NCBI GenBank assembly: GCA_007570785.1
Contig: ML664199.1
Span: 17,982,957 to 18,046,956, forward strand
Direction: 5' to 3'
DNA from: Antilocapra americana
Taxonomy: Eukaryota > Chordata > Mammalia > Artiodactyla > Antilocapridae
DNA length: 64,000 nt
Shown here: positions 1-36,579 of the stretch, piece by piece
Position numbering within the stretch: position 1 is the stretch's first letter
Layout of the letters: the number at the start of each line of letters is the position of its first letter
Translations under genes and position numbers: made by a program
Notes under the pieces: model-generated
The model's input: the letters and a program-made list of their open reading frames with translations, nothing else
Told to the model about the DNA's origin: nothing
Database searches by the model: none

Positions 1-667
1 CACTATCTCCAAATCTAGTCTCTGACTTCATTCAGACCTTAAAATCCTGGACTCCCTTCATCTCCCTGTTTTTCTAACCCATCTGTTCCTGTTGATCAAT
101 AATCTCAATTACCAAACTACATTTCTATCCCCAAGATGTCAAGTACAATTATAGAAAACCCTTCACATCTTATATTCATTGTTTAAAATGATGTTTATGT
201 ACATAATATCTCTGGAATGATAATGGAAGAAAATAGAAACCTACAGAGGAAGAAAGAAGAAAACTATAGAGAAATAAAGGGTAAGTAGGTTCTAAAATGA
301 GAAGGACCTGACTTCATTGTATACTCTGCTTATTGGTTTTTTACTTTTTTTTCTTTCTTTTTCTCTGGTTAACCTTGTGTAGGCATTACCCAAATGAAAA
401 AGCAATAATAATTAAGAAATAGTTTAAAGAAATTAAAAAACAAAAACATTAAAAATAATCTATGGTTGCCAACTCATGAGAATTTCAGAAGGTGGCACAT
501 GATATAAGGAATAAATGTGACCAACCCACAATTTCCTCTGAAAGATACAATTATGCTTTCTACCCCTGCTACATATCTAGTTTATCGTATACTCTACTGT
601 AGCTAGAAAATACCTAGAAAAAAATAATGCAGAAAGACATCTGGTCTATCAAGAAATGGTATAAGGA

Positions 668-786
668 GTGGAGTTCCCCACTGGCCCACTGGTTAGACTT
701 GTGCTTTCACTGCTATGGCCCAGGTTCAGTTCTGGGTAGGGGAACTAAGATCCCAAAAGCGGTATGGCAAAAAAAAAAAAAAAAAG
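668..786 (+). repeat. CHR-type tRNA SINE
   Basis: Runs from 'gagttccccactggcccac' through 'ggggaactaagatccc' to a 17-A tail, the usual form of these cetartiodactyl SINEs. Confidence 0.75.
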
Positions 787-2596
787 GTATAAGGAGATAA
801 CTGATCAACGCCAAGCACCAGGAGAGGATTTCTGAGTGGGAGATACTGGTCATCTTTCTCACATGACCAAACTACCTATCTACCAAAACCAAGACCGCTG
901 CCCAGCAATTTTCAATAAAATGGAGCCCATTAACCTGTGGTCTTTCAAACTAAACCCTTCACTGTTCCCCCTATCCTCCACTCCACAAGCCTCTATGATG
1001 TTGTGCAACAATCCAAGACAACTCAGCTATGTTTCAACAAGAAAACGGACTTGTTGTTAACATCATGATCAGCTCCCATGGGTTTACTAGAAGAAACAGA
1101 TTTCACAAAGACACTCATATGAATTTTTAAGAAAGTATAGAAAATGTATTAGAATAAAGGAGGCAAATTGGTATACTAGAGGTAGAATAGTTTCAGTTGG
1201 CCAGCAAAATATTTTAAAATCTAGGAAATTTCATCCAAAGCCCATATTTAGCTTCTCCTGAAAACTCTGAAGAATCTACCAACATGGAACCCCGATTCCT
1301 TTAATGGCAGTAGTCAGCTGGAGCTTTAAATTGGATTCATTCTTCATTTCACCACAGTCCCTATGATTCCTTATTCTCTTAAAGCCAGTCCACTTAACTC
1401 TCATATGACATTCCTGACCTCTAGCCATTCAAGCTTCAGTCTCCATATTAAGGCTTCCCTTCACTCCAAAACAGAGCTGTGTTTCCCAGGTACAGAACTA
1501 TGAGGGAGAAAAGGAATGGTACTCATTCCAGCTCAGCTCCTACACATGGGACATACACTATTTGTACAAAGCACCACAAGGAACACAAAAGGCTAGTCAT
1601 TTTCCAGAGTCCAGCTACCTCTATAATTCACCCATATCTCCTGAAACTCACTCTTCCTAGCCTTGATCTTCTTTGTTTATTAAGTCCTCAGCTCTCTCTG
1701 CAACCTACCCTCAATTCTTGTTACACAAGCCTCAGGTCTCCCTGCTTTGATTCAGGCATGGTTCTCTAGGCCAAATCCTCTACCTCTGATTTTAAATGGA
1801 ATTTGGTACTTGTTCTTTGGTGCTAGGCACTCAGAGATTCAAGTTGGTACTTTCATCTTTTGCCAAACTAGACCCTTCCAAGAGAGAGGGAAGATTAGAG
1901 AAGGCAGACATTAATAGTTTATTAACAACCAAATGTGCTAGAATAACATGAAAATGGAAAGGCAGATTCTTTCACTGAGAAGCTAGAAAAAAGGTTTCTC
2001 TAAATACCACAGGATTTCTATTTCAGATCCCCTCTTAGTTTTGAAGAATAGGATTCTTCACAATGTACAATGTATAACTGTATATAATGTGCAAATAGTT
2101 CAAATGGAAATCTTGGGGGGGAAGGGAGAAGAGGACTAAAGATACAGAAATCACCTTTTATTTAATCTCCTGTCTTTTTTCTAGGAATTAAATTTACCAA
2201 CACCTCCTCCAAAATGACTTCACCATAACTATACTAATTTAAAGCAGAGAGGTCTTCATGCACAAAAACTTGTGACAAGCGTTAGCATTTGGATATGCAA
2301 AAATAAGTATGTTACAATTATAACTTTCCTTTGCTGATTTCACACAAGTAGAGTCTCAGCATGACTTCTCTGATGTTTATAAAACCTATTCAATACATTA
2401 CCTATAAACATTCACCTAATACATTCCTTAGTGACTAAAACACCAAAGCAATTTCATTGATCATAACTTATAAAATGAAGCTAACCTGCCAATATACCAG
2501 TTCTTAAAGACAGATTTTCTATATGACTTTAAAGGAAGAAAAGACTCTTTTTTTTTTTCCATTTTCTACTTTTATGGATATGCAAGTGTAATGAGG

Positions 2597-2912
2597 TAAA
2601 AGTCGCTCAGTTGTGTCTGACTCTTTGTGACCCCATGGACTATGCAGTCCATGGAATTCTCCAGGCCAGAATACTGGAGTGGGTAGCCTTTCTCTTCTCC
2701 AGGAGATCTTCCCAACCTAGGGATCAAACCCAGGACGCAGGTCTCCCACACTGCAGGCAGATTCTTTACCAGCTGAGCCACAAGAGAAGCCCAGGAATAC
2801 TGGATTAGGTAGCCTATCCCTTCCGCAACGAATTTTCCCAACCCAGGAATCTAACCAGGGTCTCCTGCATCGCAGGCAGATTCTTTACCAACTAAGCTGT
2901 TGGGGAAGCCCA
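2597..2912 (-). repeat. BovA/Bov-tA SINE, two tandem units
   Basis: Reverse complement of the ruminant tRNA-derived SINE: 'agtcgctcagttgtgtctga' to 'gagccacaagagaagccc', then a second, shorter unit ending 'aagctgttggggaagccc'. Confidence 0.9.
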
Positions 2913-3354
2913 GTGAATAGGTATCAATTTTCTTAATTCCACTTTTAGGTATCTATGACTACTTTATGCTCACTTTTCCTTAGAGTGAGGCATTTTATTT
3001 CTATTTTAGAGGAGAAATAAGACTCAGTGTGTAATGCTGAAGAATTAAACAAGACAGAGTTCTTCTATTTTGCCTGTGGCTGTTTAACTCAGAGACAAAT
3101 AGTTTACAGAACTCTTAACATAAGTAATTATTTCTTCCAGGATGTTAATTTCACCTATTTTACTGTCAGGGTATCTTCCAAGACAGGTGAAAAAGAAAAA
3201 GTGAGGTTTAAAAAAAATGAGGATTGGTGGCCATATTGCAATCATTTATAAAGAAAAGATGGTTTTTCTAAAATCTTTTTTTTTTTTTTTCTAAAATCTT
3301 AAAAAGCAAAATCAAACGTTGGCTAAAACTGCAGCGTTTTCTGACATGTTTTTC

Positions 3355-3478
3355 ACATCTGGGAAGGAAACGGCAACCCACTCCAGTATTCTTGCCAGGA
3401 TAATTCTGTAGACAGAGCAGCCTGTCAGGCTACAGTCCATGGGGTCACCAAGAACTGGACACGACTGAAGCAATTGTG
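3355..3478 (+). repeat. BovA SINE, 3' part
   Basis: 'ggcaacccactccagtattc' to 'ggacacgactgaagcaa'. The tRNA-like half is missing. Confidence 0.85.
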
Positions 3479-3944
3479 CATGTCTGCACCAACTGCTTGC
3501 TTACTGTGCCTATCTAGACCTCTAATCTGTGAGGGGTCTCAATTCAATATTATAGATCAAATTTAAACCAAGATTTTAATGACACCAAAAACCAACCCCA
3601 AACGACGAAGAATCACCAGGTTCTGACCTCAGCCCAATTCCTAACAAATTGGATAATAATTTAAGATGGAAGGTCAAAATGATGTTTGAAGGCACAGGTA
3701 GGTTGCAGCTCAGAAACTGATAGCCTGCACTTAAGCTATGATAACTGAAACATTTATTAACTGTCTAGTAATATAAATCCAGCATAGTATTTTCCATATT
3801 CATCTCTTTCTGACAAATTGGACAAATTTTTCAAAACTGATAAACAGAAGTAGTCAAACAAGTAGTGATGTTGCTAAGGTATGAATATTGTTGTCAGGAC
3901 AGACCATTTCTACCAAATAAAAACTTCACTGTCTTAGAGCATTA

Positions 3945-4137
<193 letters not shown>

Positions 4138-6600
4138 CTATACACCTGTTCACCAGAGAAAAGTCAAGTCTTGATTTGCTTTTGCAACAAAGCCAAAACT
4201 TTGATAAGCCTGAAAGAAAAAAAAAATCAATTAATCTAAAGCTTTACATAAATTAGGTCAAATATGGATCTAAATAAAATGTTTCAGAAAAAAAATCTCA
4301 TGGATCTCATGAAATAAATATTTCAACCTATGCGTGAACAGGTCTAACAAATTCTACTGTCATGTGCTATACTATACCTCTGGGATAGAAATATCAAACA
4401 CCAGACAATAAAATGTTCTTTTCTTACTAAAGAAGCGTTTGTATCATAAGATCAAATGGTTTGTTTAACATTTCTAACAGTTTAATTAGCATTTCATTTG
4501 CTTCATGTGGGAAAACTAGTTTGAAAGCATCCTGATGAAACAAACAAGGTCAAATATTGCGGCCTCCAGTCATTCTGGTGTGGAATGATAGCCTTGCTTA
4601 TAGGAACTTAGGCTTAACTCTGACTGAGATAGGAAGCTACTGGAGGACTGTGTGCAGAAGACTGACAGCTGACTTACATTTTCAAAGAGTTGCTCTTGCT
4701 GCCCCGTGAAGACAAGGGTTGAAGTCAGAATTACTGGGAAGCTACTTCAATAGCCCAGGCAAAAGATAATGGTGGCTTGAAACAGTGGTAACAGCAGAGC
4801 TGTGAGAAGCGTTCGGTGCATGCATCAAAAATAAAACCAAAAAGATTTGTTGAGGGACGCAATGTGGGTATGAGAGAACAGTCAAGGATGACCATAAAGT
4901 TTCTGGCTTCAGCAACTGAAAAGATGGAATTGCCTGCTATGAGATGGGAAGATCAATTTCATAAGATCAGGAGTTTGGGTCTGCCTATTAGAGATGATGA
5001 ATCGACAGCTAGTACATGAAGCTGGAGTTCAAGTGAGTAGTCTGAGTGAGAAAGAGGTTTATAAGTCATCTGCATATAAATGATATTTAAAAGTTATGAG
5101 ACAGAATGGAAAAAGATCTGAGAAATGTAAGCAAAGCAGATATTCAAGGACGGGGCCTTGGGGGACACTTCAAAGCTTAGCGGTCTGGTAGATAAGGAGG
5201 AAGCAGCCTGGAAAAGAGGGTCTACAGAGATGGAAGTCAATCAGGTGAATAAAGTGTTTCAAAGAGGAAAGGCATGATCCACCGTGTTAAATGTTGCTGA
5301 CAGGTCAAAGAAGATTAAATGGATATTTAATTTAGCAACACGGAGGTTATTGCCACAGTTATTCAGCTGGAATAGGAGGGAAGACAAAAAGCTTGTCCGC
5401 AGGAGTGGGTTCAGTCAATGGAAGGAAAAGAATTAAAGAGACAATGAGTATAAACAACTTTCAAGAAGTTTTGTTGTAAAAGTGGAGATGAATTGGCAGA
5501 ATATGGGATGAAGAGTGTACCAGAGAGAAGAAATGGACTCCTCAGAAGTGCTAAAGTAGGAAAGACATGTCAGAAACTTTAATTAGCTCAATGTTAATAA
5601 AGTGTAAAGCGAGTAATGGCTTTGGCAGATTAGGCTCTAAGGAAGGCAGAGGTTCACTACCACACAAAGGAATTTGGGTTTTATCTTGAAGGTGAAATAG
5701 CATAACGACATAATCATTTTTTACTTTTTAGAATACTTTGGCAGCAAAAGTGAAGGTAGGTTAGAAGATGACTGGGGACAGAGAAAATTAAGAAGCCTGA
5801 ATCTCGGGATGGGGAAGTGGAGAACGACAGAGAGAGAAAGACATTAGTAAGGTACACACAGAAAAAGGCCACGGCTTCCCATATGGTTCATCTATATCCC
5901 ATATGGATAAAGAAACCACCTGCACTGCAGGTGACCTGGGTTTGATCCCTGGGTGGGAAGATCCCCTGGAGAAAGAGATGGCAACCCATTCTAGTATTTT
6001 TGACCGGAAAAATTCAATGGACAGGGGGCCCTGGCTGGCTTATCATACAGGGTCGCAAAGAGTCGGGACCGGACTAAGCACAAACGCATAGCAAACGTTT
6101 AGCTCGCTAACCCGCCTGCCTTGCCAGGAGAGCACCCTACCATACTCCAAAAACTTCCTCTTAGGACTTTTACAACTCCCAACGTCCAAACTTGGAAATT
6201 CTGCAGTAGATAAACTTCCATCGGGTTTCTTTCCTATATGACTTCATTTGAAAATCTGAAAACTCCTGAGACTTTTTAACATACTAAACCTTTTCACACT
6301 GCGTAGTGACATACAAGACAGGCTCTTCCTCAAAGTAGGAGGGCCTAAGGGGTTGAGGACACCACCTATTTTTGTGGTTGCCTGGAGGTGGCCACTGGAA
6401 GGCCCTTCCCTTGAAGGCCCTGGGAGATTTGGTGGTAGATCGCTGCTCCTCCGCCCCTCACCGCCTCTGTTAGTGGGTGACGACACTTTTGGTTCCCCTG
6501 CTCTTCTTCGCCTCTTAACCTTCCCTCCTAGTCACTTCTGACCCGTTTCCCTCTCCCAGAAACCATTACTGCGCTTGCCTCTTCCTCCTCACCTTAATCC
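4138..6600. other. CLHC1 first intron
   Basis: Lies between the CLHC1 start exon and the shared promoter. Roughly 4600-5700 resembles an old interspersed repeat common in mammals (phrases such as 'caaggatgacc' and 'gcctattagagatg'), whose family I cannot name with certainty. A BovA SINE follows at 5873-6090. The ORFs here look non-coding. Confidence 0.5.
5873..6090 (+). repeat. BovA/Bov-tA SINE
   Basis: Diverged full unit: 'ggcttcccatatggttcatc', 'ggtttgatccctgggtggga', 'ggcaacccattctagtattt', ending near 'ggaccggactaagc'. Confidence 0.85.
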
Positions 6601-6652
6601 TCCAAACCCACCGCTAGGCGATAGTAACTAGGGAGCCAGGAGGTGCGGAACT

Positions 6653-6671
6653 GCATCTTGGGACAAGTAGT
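6653..6671 (-). promoter_or_regulatory. ZNF143/STAF-like motif (reverse)
   Basis: On the minus strand this reads ACTACTTGTCCCAAGATGC, close to the vertebrate ACTACAATTCCCAGAATGC element bound by ZNF143/STAF. It faces CLHC1. Confidence 0.5.
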
Positions 6672-6695
6672 CCTGCCTCAAAGAAAGCAGTGGAA

Positions 6696-6709
6696 ACTAC
6701 AATTCCCAG
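6696..6709 (+). promoter_or_regulatory. ZNF143/STAF-like motif (forward)
   Basis: Exact ACTACAATTCCCAG core, the best-known part of the ZNF143/STAF promoter element. It lies about 325 bp upstream of the RPS27A start and 24 bp from the reverse copy. Confidence 0.6.
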
Positions 6710-7021
6710 AAGACACTGCCATTTCCTCTTTTCCTCATGAAGCCCCTTTAACACCACCCCCTTTTAAAGGCCCTCTTAGCCACGTCAGCTACAGGGGGAG
6801 TCTTTTAAAGCCATTTTAAAGTTGCTTAAATCTATTATTTCGAGAAAGTTCTGGAGGATAAAATGAGAAGTAAGCTAAGCTAGAGGGAGAAGAAATGAGG
6901 TCACGACCTGGTCTGGCATGTGGCTGGACAGCCGCTGCGACAGTGCTCAGGCACTTGGTGTGGCCGCCTAGGAGGCGGGGCCTCCAGGAGCGCCCGGAAA
7001 GCCCGTGGATCGGCGTGGGGC

Positions 7022-9228
<2,207 letters not shown>

Positions 9229-10115
9229 AAATGTTGGGTTTTATTCCACTGCTTTTAAAAGTAGACTTTTAAGCATCACATTTTCTAAAGTAACCTGTAC
9301 TTGGCAGAAGTATGTTGTATAGGTATCAATTGTTTAGATTTAAGCCAGTTATTTTGACCTCAGCATTATTGATATTTAGACTGATAATTCTTGGTTGTAG
9401 GGGCCTTCCTGTGCATCAGAAGGATAATCAACAGCACTCCTGCCCTCTACCCACTTGATGCCATTAGCATACTATCCCTCCCCACAGCCAAAAGTATCCA
9501 GAGATTGCTAAAGAACTATGCCCTTCCTCATACCTGCAGATTGGGAAACACTGGTTTGTGTGAATTGGTTTTACAGCCTTGCCTTCAACAGCTACAATAT
9601 ACTTGTTTCCTACAAATGAAGTTTAAAGGCTGAGCTCCTGAGTTACCAGTCAATTCATCCCAAGTTTCTGGGTGGTCTGGCTCAATATTTACTGTCTGTA
9701 ATACAAAAGGTACATGCTGTTATTCAATGCTAAGTGTATAAATTCTAATGTTTACTTACTGGTAGTGTTGATGCTGAAAAATATGGTTTCATAGTATTGG
9801 TACCTCATTTTGCCTCTAGAGCACAGTTCAGGATCACTGAACTAAAGCACCTGAAACTTTTTTAAGTGATTATTAAGATTCAGTGATATACCAATAATAG
9901 TTTCCTTTAGCCATATTTTCCCATACCAGGATTTCTGGTTGTAGGCATCCTTAAGTAAGGTTTCCTAGTACTTCAGTATTTTAACAGTTAAACATCAGTT
10001 AAAGCTTGGTAGAGCTTTTTGACCAGTAGTGAGTGATGAACTATACCTTCAGTAAAACAAAACTAGTTGCTCTATAATAAGACAAAGACATTTACTCATT
10101 TATATATTTTTAAAT
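9229..10115. other. RPS27A-MTIF2 tail-to-tail interval
   Basis: AT-rich sequence between two convergent genes. The right part should be the MTIF2 3' UTR, but no strong AATAAA was found there on the minus strand. Open frames are short and without recognisable similarity. Confidence 0.5.
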
Positions 10116-31180
<21,065 letters not shown>

Positions 31181-31589
31181 TCGGAATTCAGAAGTCCCTA
31201 CTTCGGAACAGTAGCTGTAATCTTTGTCGAAACGGTACCTGTGTTGCTGTGCGTGGATGAATAACCGCTTTTACAAATCCCTTCCCTTCCTAGAAAGTAA
31301 ATTACTGCTACTCTGGGGCCGTGAGTGGCCTCCATGCGTACGCTCAAGGGAAAGTTAAACGGGGAAATATGGGAGAAATAAGTCCTTAAACACATACTTC
31401 CAAAAAGGGGAAAATGCAAGGGAACGCGGTGACAGAGATGAGGGAGGAGCGCTTTCTCTTTTAAAAGTCGCCTCCTGTGGGTGGCGTTTGAGGAAGTAAA
31501 GCTAGAGTGGGTTCCAATCCCAGCTCATTCCCAGTTGTGTACTCAGGGACCTTATGTAAACTCCCTGTGCTGCAGTTTTGCAATATGGT

Positions 31590-31712
31590 AATAATACTGG
31601 AGTGGGTAGCCATCCACTCCCTTCTTCAAGGGATCTTTCTGACCCAGAGATCGAACCTGGGTCCTCTGCATTGCAGACATATTCTTTGCCGACTAAGCCA
31701 CTAGGGAAACTC
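31590..31712 (-). repeat. BovA/Bov-tA SINE, tRNA half
   Basis: 'aatactggagtgggtagcca' to 'aagccactagggaaactcc'. Confidence 0.85.
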
Positions 31713-31721
31713 CGGTAATGG

Positions 31722-31935
31722 TGGTGGTTTGTTCCCTAAGTTGTGTCCAACTCTTGCAACCCCATGGACTGTGTAGCCTGCCCAGCTCCTCTGTCCACGG
31801 GATTCTCGAGCAAGAATACTAGAGTAGATTGCCATTTCCTTCTGCAAGGGATCTTCCTGATCCAGCTGTTATACTCGGGCCTCCTGCATTGCAAGCAGAT
31901 TTCTTTTTACCAACTGAGCTATGCGGGAAGCCCCA
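31722..31935 (-). repeat. BovA/Bov-tA SINE
   Basis: 'gttgtgtccaactcttgcaa' to 'gagctatgcgggaagcccc'. Directly follows the preceding copy. Confidence 0.88.
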
Positions 31936-32609
31936 TGGTAATAATACTAGTAGTAGCTTAACAGGATAGCAGTAGCTGGAAGTAGCTACTGCTGGTAGCT
32001 GGTTTATAAGGGTTTGCTGTTGTTATCACTGGCTTCCTCCCAGAACATTTCCACAGCTTGACTGGATGTTGTCTTCTGGCTTGTCACCTTGACCTTAACT
32101 GCTACTATCCTCAAGAGTCTTAAGTAGTCTGTCCTCAAGGTCTAAAACTACCCTAGGCTAATGATGTAGGTATAGAAGAGTTTCTTACTGTTATCTGCTT
32201 TCTCCCTCCCTAGTGTGGACTCCTAACTCATGCCCCATCCCCCCCTTTTATGTTTGCCTCCCCCGTGTCACCACAAAGATGTGTAGGCAGTGTTGCTGAA
32301 TGATTGAATGGAAACCTCTGTGCGGAACATCTTTTTAATGAACCTAACACTCTTGAAAACTACTGAAGTGCGTTTCAGTTTGCTATCATTTTACTTACCT
32401 TTCACACTCACTGAAGTGCAATTTCTGTAAGAAATTCTTGGCTCTCTCTGCCTTGCCAAATAGTTAAGAAGCAGAAATTGATTGGTAGAACATCAAAGTA
32501 ATGGTCATACCGTTCTCCCCAATATTAAAGTGAAAATAACCAATATGTTTCTGATCATGAAGAGATACATACTAATGTGGAAAATTCAAGCAATACACCA
32601 AAATATAGA

Positions 32610-32642
32610 AAGTGGAGGGAGCAAGGAAGGAAGGAAGGAAAT
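32610..32642. repeat. GGAA microsatellite
   Basis: 'gcaaggaaggaaggaaggaa', four uninterrupted units. Confidence 0.75.
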
Positions 32643-32829
32643 AGAATGAGGGCAGTTAAATAGGCACCAACCTGAAAAAGTCAAAGCTGGAAACTTCTGA
32701 ACAACAAAATAATGGAGTATTAGATTATAACTCAAAATAACAAATGAGGGATAGGGAAAAATCCTCCTTATAGAATAATTCCTCATAATAAATGTTTATT
32801 AACTTCTACTATGAGTTAAAGCTTAGTCC

Positions 32830-33380
32830 CCACCTCCAATCCCTTGGGTGTGGACAGGACTTAATGACTTGCTTCCAAAGAGCAGAATATGGAAAGGAAA
32901 AAATAGTACCTTCATGATGGAGAAATCTGGCAGACATCACCTTAACTAACTGATTAAGGTAAACACCAGTAATGTCATGTTGACATCATATACCCCCTGA
33001 AATGATGTGATAAGGACATTATACCTCTGTAATATTTGTCCCCAAAACCCACAACCCTATTACAATCATGGGGGAAACATCAGACAACCAAGATCAAAGT
33101 GCATTCTACAAAATATCTGAGCAGAACACTTCAAAGTTGTCAAGGTCATGAAAAACAACAGAAGACAAGGAAACTACCACAGATCAGAAGAATAAGGAAA
33201 TGTGATGACTGAATACAATGTGGGATCCTGTATAGGGTCCAGGAACACAAAAGCACACTAGTGGAAAAACTTGTGAAATATAAATAAAATCTGTAGTTAA
33301 TTGTAATACCCCAGTGTTAATTTCTTAATTCTCACAAACGTATCACAATAATATGTTAACATTAGAGGAAACTGAGTGAA
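32830..33380 (+). repeat. L1 3' UTR fragment
   Basis: Phrases such as 'acatcagacaaccaagatca', 'acttcaaagttgtcaaggtc' and 'acaatgtgggatcctgtata' are widespread in old L1 3' UTRs. Confidence 0.65.
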
Positions 33381-33444
33381 GGACATTCAGGAACTCTCTA
33401 CTATCTTTGCAAATTACAATTTATTTGAAAAAACAATTTTGAAA

Positions 33445-33560
33445 ATTTTTTGGTTGCAACACTGAACTTGCGGGATCTTGGCTCCCAAACCACAGATCAA
33501 ACCCAAGGCCCCTGCAGTGAAAGCCCAGAGTCCGAACCACTGAATCACCAGGGAATTCCC
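33445..33560 (-). repeat. CHR-type SINE
   Basis: 'ttttttggttgcaacactga' to 'atcaccagggaattccc', reverse orientation. Confidence 0.7.
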
Positions 33561-33636
33561 TAAAAACATTTCTTTATAAATTTTTCCCCGTTTGTAAGAT
33601 AAGTCAGTCACCTGCATTTGTCAGATGCTGCCTCTC

Positions 33637-33838
33637 CTGGGCTTCCATGGTGGCTCAGTGGTAAAGAATCTGCCTGTCAATGCAGCAGACGGGTTTGATC
33701 TCTGGGTTGGGAAGATCCCCTGGAGAAGGAAATTGCAACCCACTCCAGTATTTTTGCCTGGAAAATCCCATAAACAGAGGAGCCTGGCAGGCTACAGTCC
33801 ATGGGGTCAAAAAGAGTTGGTCAAGACTTAGCAGCTAA
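33637..33838 (+). repeat. BovA/Bov-tA SINE
   Basis: 'gggcttccatggtggctcag' to 'ggtcaagacttagcagctaa', full unit. Confidence 0.9.
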
Positions 33839-34202
33839 ACCCCTCTCCCAGCAACATGACATTTCATATTCATGTTCTCTGACTAGACGTCTAGCTCTTC
33901 AAGTTCATGGTGATAATTTTGATTTAATGTCTCATGTTCTTTCCAATGTAAATTTGAGACTGTATTTGCTTTAAGGACAAGGGACCATGCAAAGGATAGC
34001 ATTTCTTTTGTATTTAATACAATGCTGACATGTATGTTTGATAAATAAATATGCATGAACTTGGATCAGGACAGTTTCTAAACAGTGATATAAGGTTCTT
34101 TACCATAGACAGATTTAGCTCCACTTTATAATAAAATATTTGGTTGTAAGACTTGTTTGGAGCAGGATACCTGGTCATCACACCACAAGCAGACTGTAAT
34201 TA

Positions 34203-34415
34203 GGGCTTCCCTGGTGGCTAAGACAGTAAAGAATCTGCCTGCAATGCAGAGACCTGGGTTTGATCCCTGGGTTGGAAAGATTCCCTGGAGAAGGGCATTG
34301 CAATCCATTTCAGTATTCTTGCCTGGAGAATCCTCATAAACAGAGGAGCCTGTCGGGCTACAGCCCATGGGGTTGCCAAGAGTCAGACATGACTGAGTGA
34401 CTAAGCACAGCACAC
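34203..34415 (+). repeat. BovA/Bov-tA SINE
   Basis: 'gggcttccctggtggctaag' to 'cagacatgactgagtgacta', full unit. Confidence 0.9.
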
Positions 34416-34744
34416 AGCACAGAATATAATTAAGAGAACACTAGTGTAAACCAGGAGAGATGATAGTTTGGGCTAGAGTGATGGAAGTGGTTAGAGTAGA
34501 AGGATTTAAGAAACTGAATTGTGATGGATTGTCAGTGGGGTGGAGGGGAGGCTTCACACCTTGCATAACTGATGATGACAGTTCATTTCTAAAGAGATTT
34601 CCAGGTCAGAACACTCTGCTTGCCTAGGCAATGTGCTGGATGGCATATTAATATTTCCTCTTTATGTTTCTCTTTTGTAGCTGTCATGCATACCTTATTC
34701 TTGGTTAATTGTTTCCTTACTTTTGTACATGATTCGTATTTCTT

Positions 34745-35546
34745 TTTTTAAAAAACTTTATTTTGTATTGGGGTATAGCCGATTAACAAACAATGTTATG
34801 ATAATTTCAGATGAACGGTAAAGGGACTCAGACATACATATACATGTACCCATTCTCACCCAAACTCCCCTCTCATCTAGGCTGCCATACAACACTGAGC
34901 AGAGTTCCATGTGCTATACAGTAGGTCCTTGTTGGTTATCCATTTTAAACAAAGCAGTGTGTACATGTCCATTCCAAACTCCCTGACTGACCCTGCTCCC
35001 CATCCTTCCCCCTGGCAGCCATAAGCTTGATCTCAAGGTCTGTTAATCTGTTTCTGTTTTGTAAGTAAGTTCATTTGTATGCTTTCTTTTTAGATTCCAC
35101 ATATAATAGATGTCATATGGTATTTTTTCTTCTCTGACTCCACTCTCTATGTCCATCCATTTTGCTGCAAAATAGCATTATTTCATTCTTTTACAGCTGA
35201 GTAATATTGTTTTATGTATATACAGCCTCTTTATCCATTCCTCCATCGATGGACATTTACATTGCTTCCATTTCTTGGTTACTGCAAACAGTGCTGCAAT
35301 GAACACTGGGGTACATCTATCTTTTTGGATCATGTTTTTCTCCAGATATATGCCCTTGAGTGGGACTGCGGGGTCACGTGGTAGCTCTGTTTTTAGTTTT
35401 TTTAAGAAACCTCCAGACTGTGCTCCATAATGGCTGTACCAATTTACATTCCCACCGACAATGTTGGAAGCTTCCCTTCTGTTCACATCCCCTCTAGCAT
35501 TTGTTTGTGAATTTTTTGATGATAGCCATTCTGGCTCGTGATTCAC
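34745..35546 (-). mobile_element. L1 LINE, ORF2 C-terminus and 3' UTR
   Basis: Minus-strand frame at 35178-35546 carries L1 ORF2 end phrases (NWYSHYG, VPLKGIY, FIAALFAVTKKWKQCKCPS, MEEWIKRLY). The region left of it, with 'gtaggtccttgttggttatc', is typical ruminant L1. Truncated and inactive. Confidence 0.85.
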
Positions 35547-35979
35547 ATTTTTTAGCTACAATTCTTCTTAGATTTCAATTTTTCTTTCAAGTCTTCTTTT
35601 TCCCCTTCTTTCAATGCTCAGGTCTCCATGATTGAATTCAGGTATTCTTGAAAGTCTTCAAATATTTAAGGACAATAATTTGGGATATGCCACATCTTCA
35701 TATATGTGGTCCTTGGTATTTCAATGCTTTCCATTTTCATTCTGAGAAAGTGTAGTGAAAAAAATAAGCCTCACCACATCTTATACACCAAAGTAAAATT
35801 TAAATGAATTAATGAGTATTTCTAAGAAAATAAAGAAAAAAATAGATTGCATAGTCTATTGCTAGAGGTTAGCTTTCTATGCCTAAGTATATCAGAATAA
35901 CTTAAAAAAAATTTGGTTACACAAAAATGAGTAACATCTGTAGGTAAAACCAAACTTAAAAAAAAAAATCCCCTCTTGT

Positions 35980-36095
35980 GAATTCCCCGGCAGTCCAGTG
36001 GTTGGAGTCTGGGCTTTCACTGCTCGGTGCCCCAGTCTGATCCTTGGTTGGGGAACTATGATCCCTGAAAGGTGCATGGCGGTGGTGGGGAACCT
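35980..36095 (+). repeat. CHR-type SINE
   Basis: 'gaattccccggcagtccagt' to 'ttggttggggaactatgatc'. Confidence 0.7.
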
Positions 36096-36579
36096 CCTCT
36101 TTAATGGGAAAAAATATGATATTTGAAGTATATATAATAAATAAAAGACACAGTTTGACTATTTAAAGAGCTCACATAAACCAATGTGAAAGCCATTAAC
36201 ATTCACTCCATAGCTAAATGAACCAAGACAGAAATGGAGCTAACTCACAAATGGGGAAATAAAATAATAAACATGGAAAAAATATTCTAAGTGATCCCTT
36301 TCCCCTTATCTAAGTTTTCTAAATACTCTGTAATGTGGTAAATTTCTTTTGCTGTTGATCTGAATTTAGGTGGCCACCGTCAGATGCCTGTTGGTTTCAT
36401 AATCAAGGATCAAAGAACTGGATGGACTGTTTGAAGGAAGACATGCCATAGTAATTTTAAGAGGTTGGTTAAACTGAAAACTTTTTAAAATTGCAATGTC
36501 CAAGGCTAATTCTGGGTGAATTATGATGTTGGCTCCAATTTTTTCTTTCACAGCTGCCTCTGAGGCTGTCCTGTGGGGG

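Larger units (their letters stand above)
6600..7021. promoter_or_regulatory. Divergent CLHC1/RPS27A promoter region
   Basis: Sequence between the CLHC1 start side and the RPS27A start site. It has two ZNF143/STAF-like elements in opposite orientation (6653-6671 on the minus strand, 6696-6709 on the plus) and a GC box ggaggcgggg at 6971-6980. GC and CpG density rise from about 6900 into RPS27A intron 1. The motifs are read directly; promoter function is inferred from the divergent genes. No clear TATA box was seen at the RPS27A start. Confidence 0.65.

Noticed and set aside
35178..35546. 122-residue minus-strand ORF
   Set aside because: End of L1 ORF2 in a truncated element, not a host gene.
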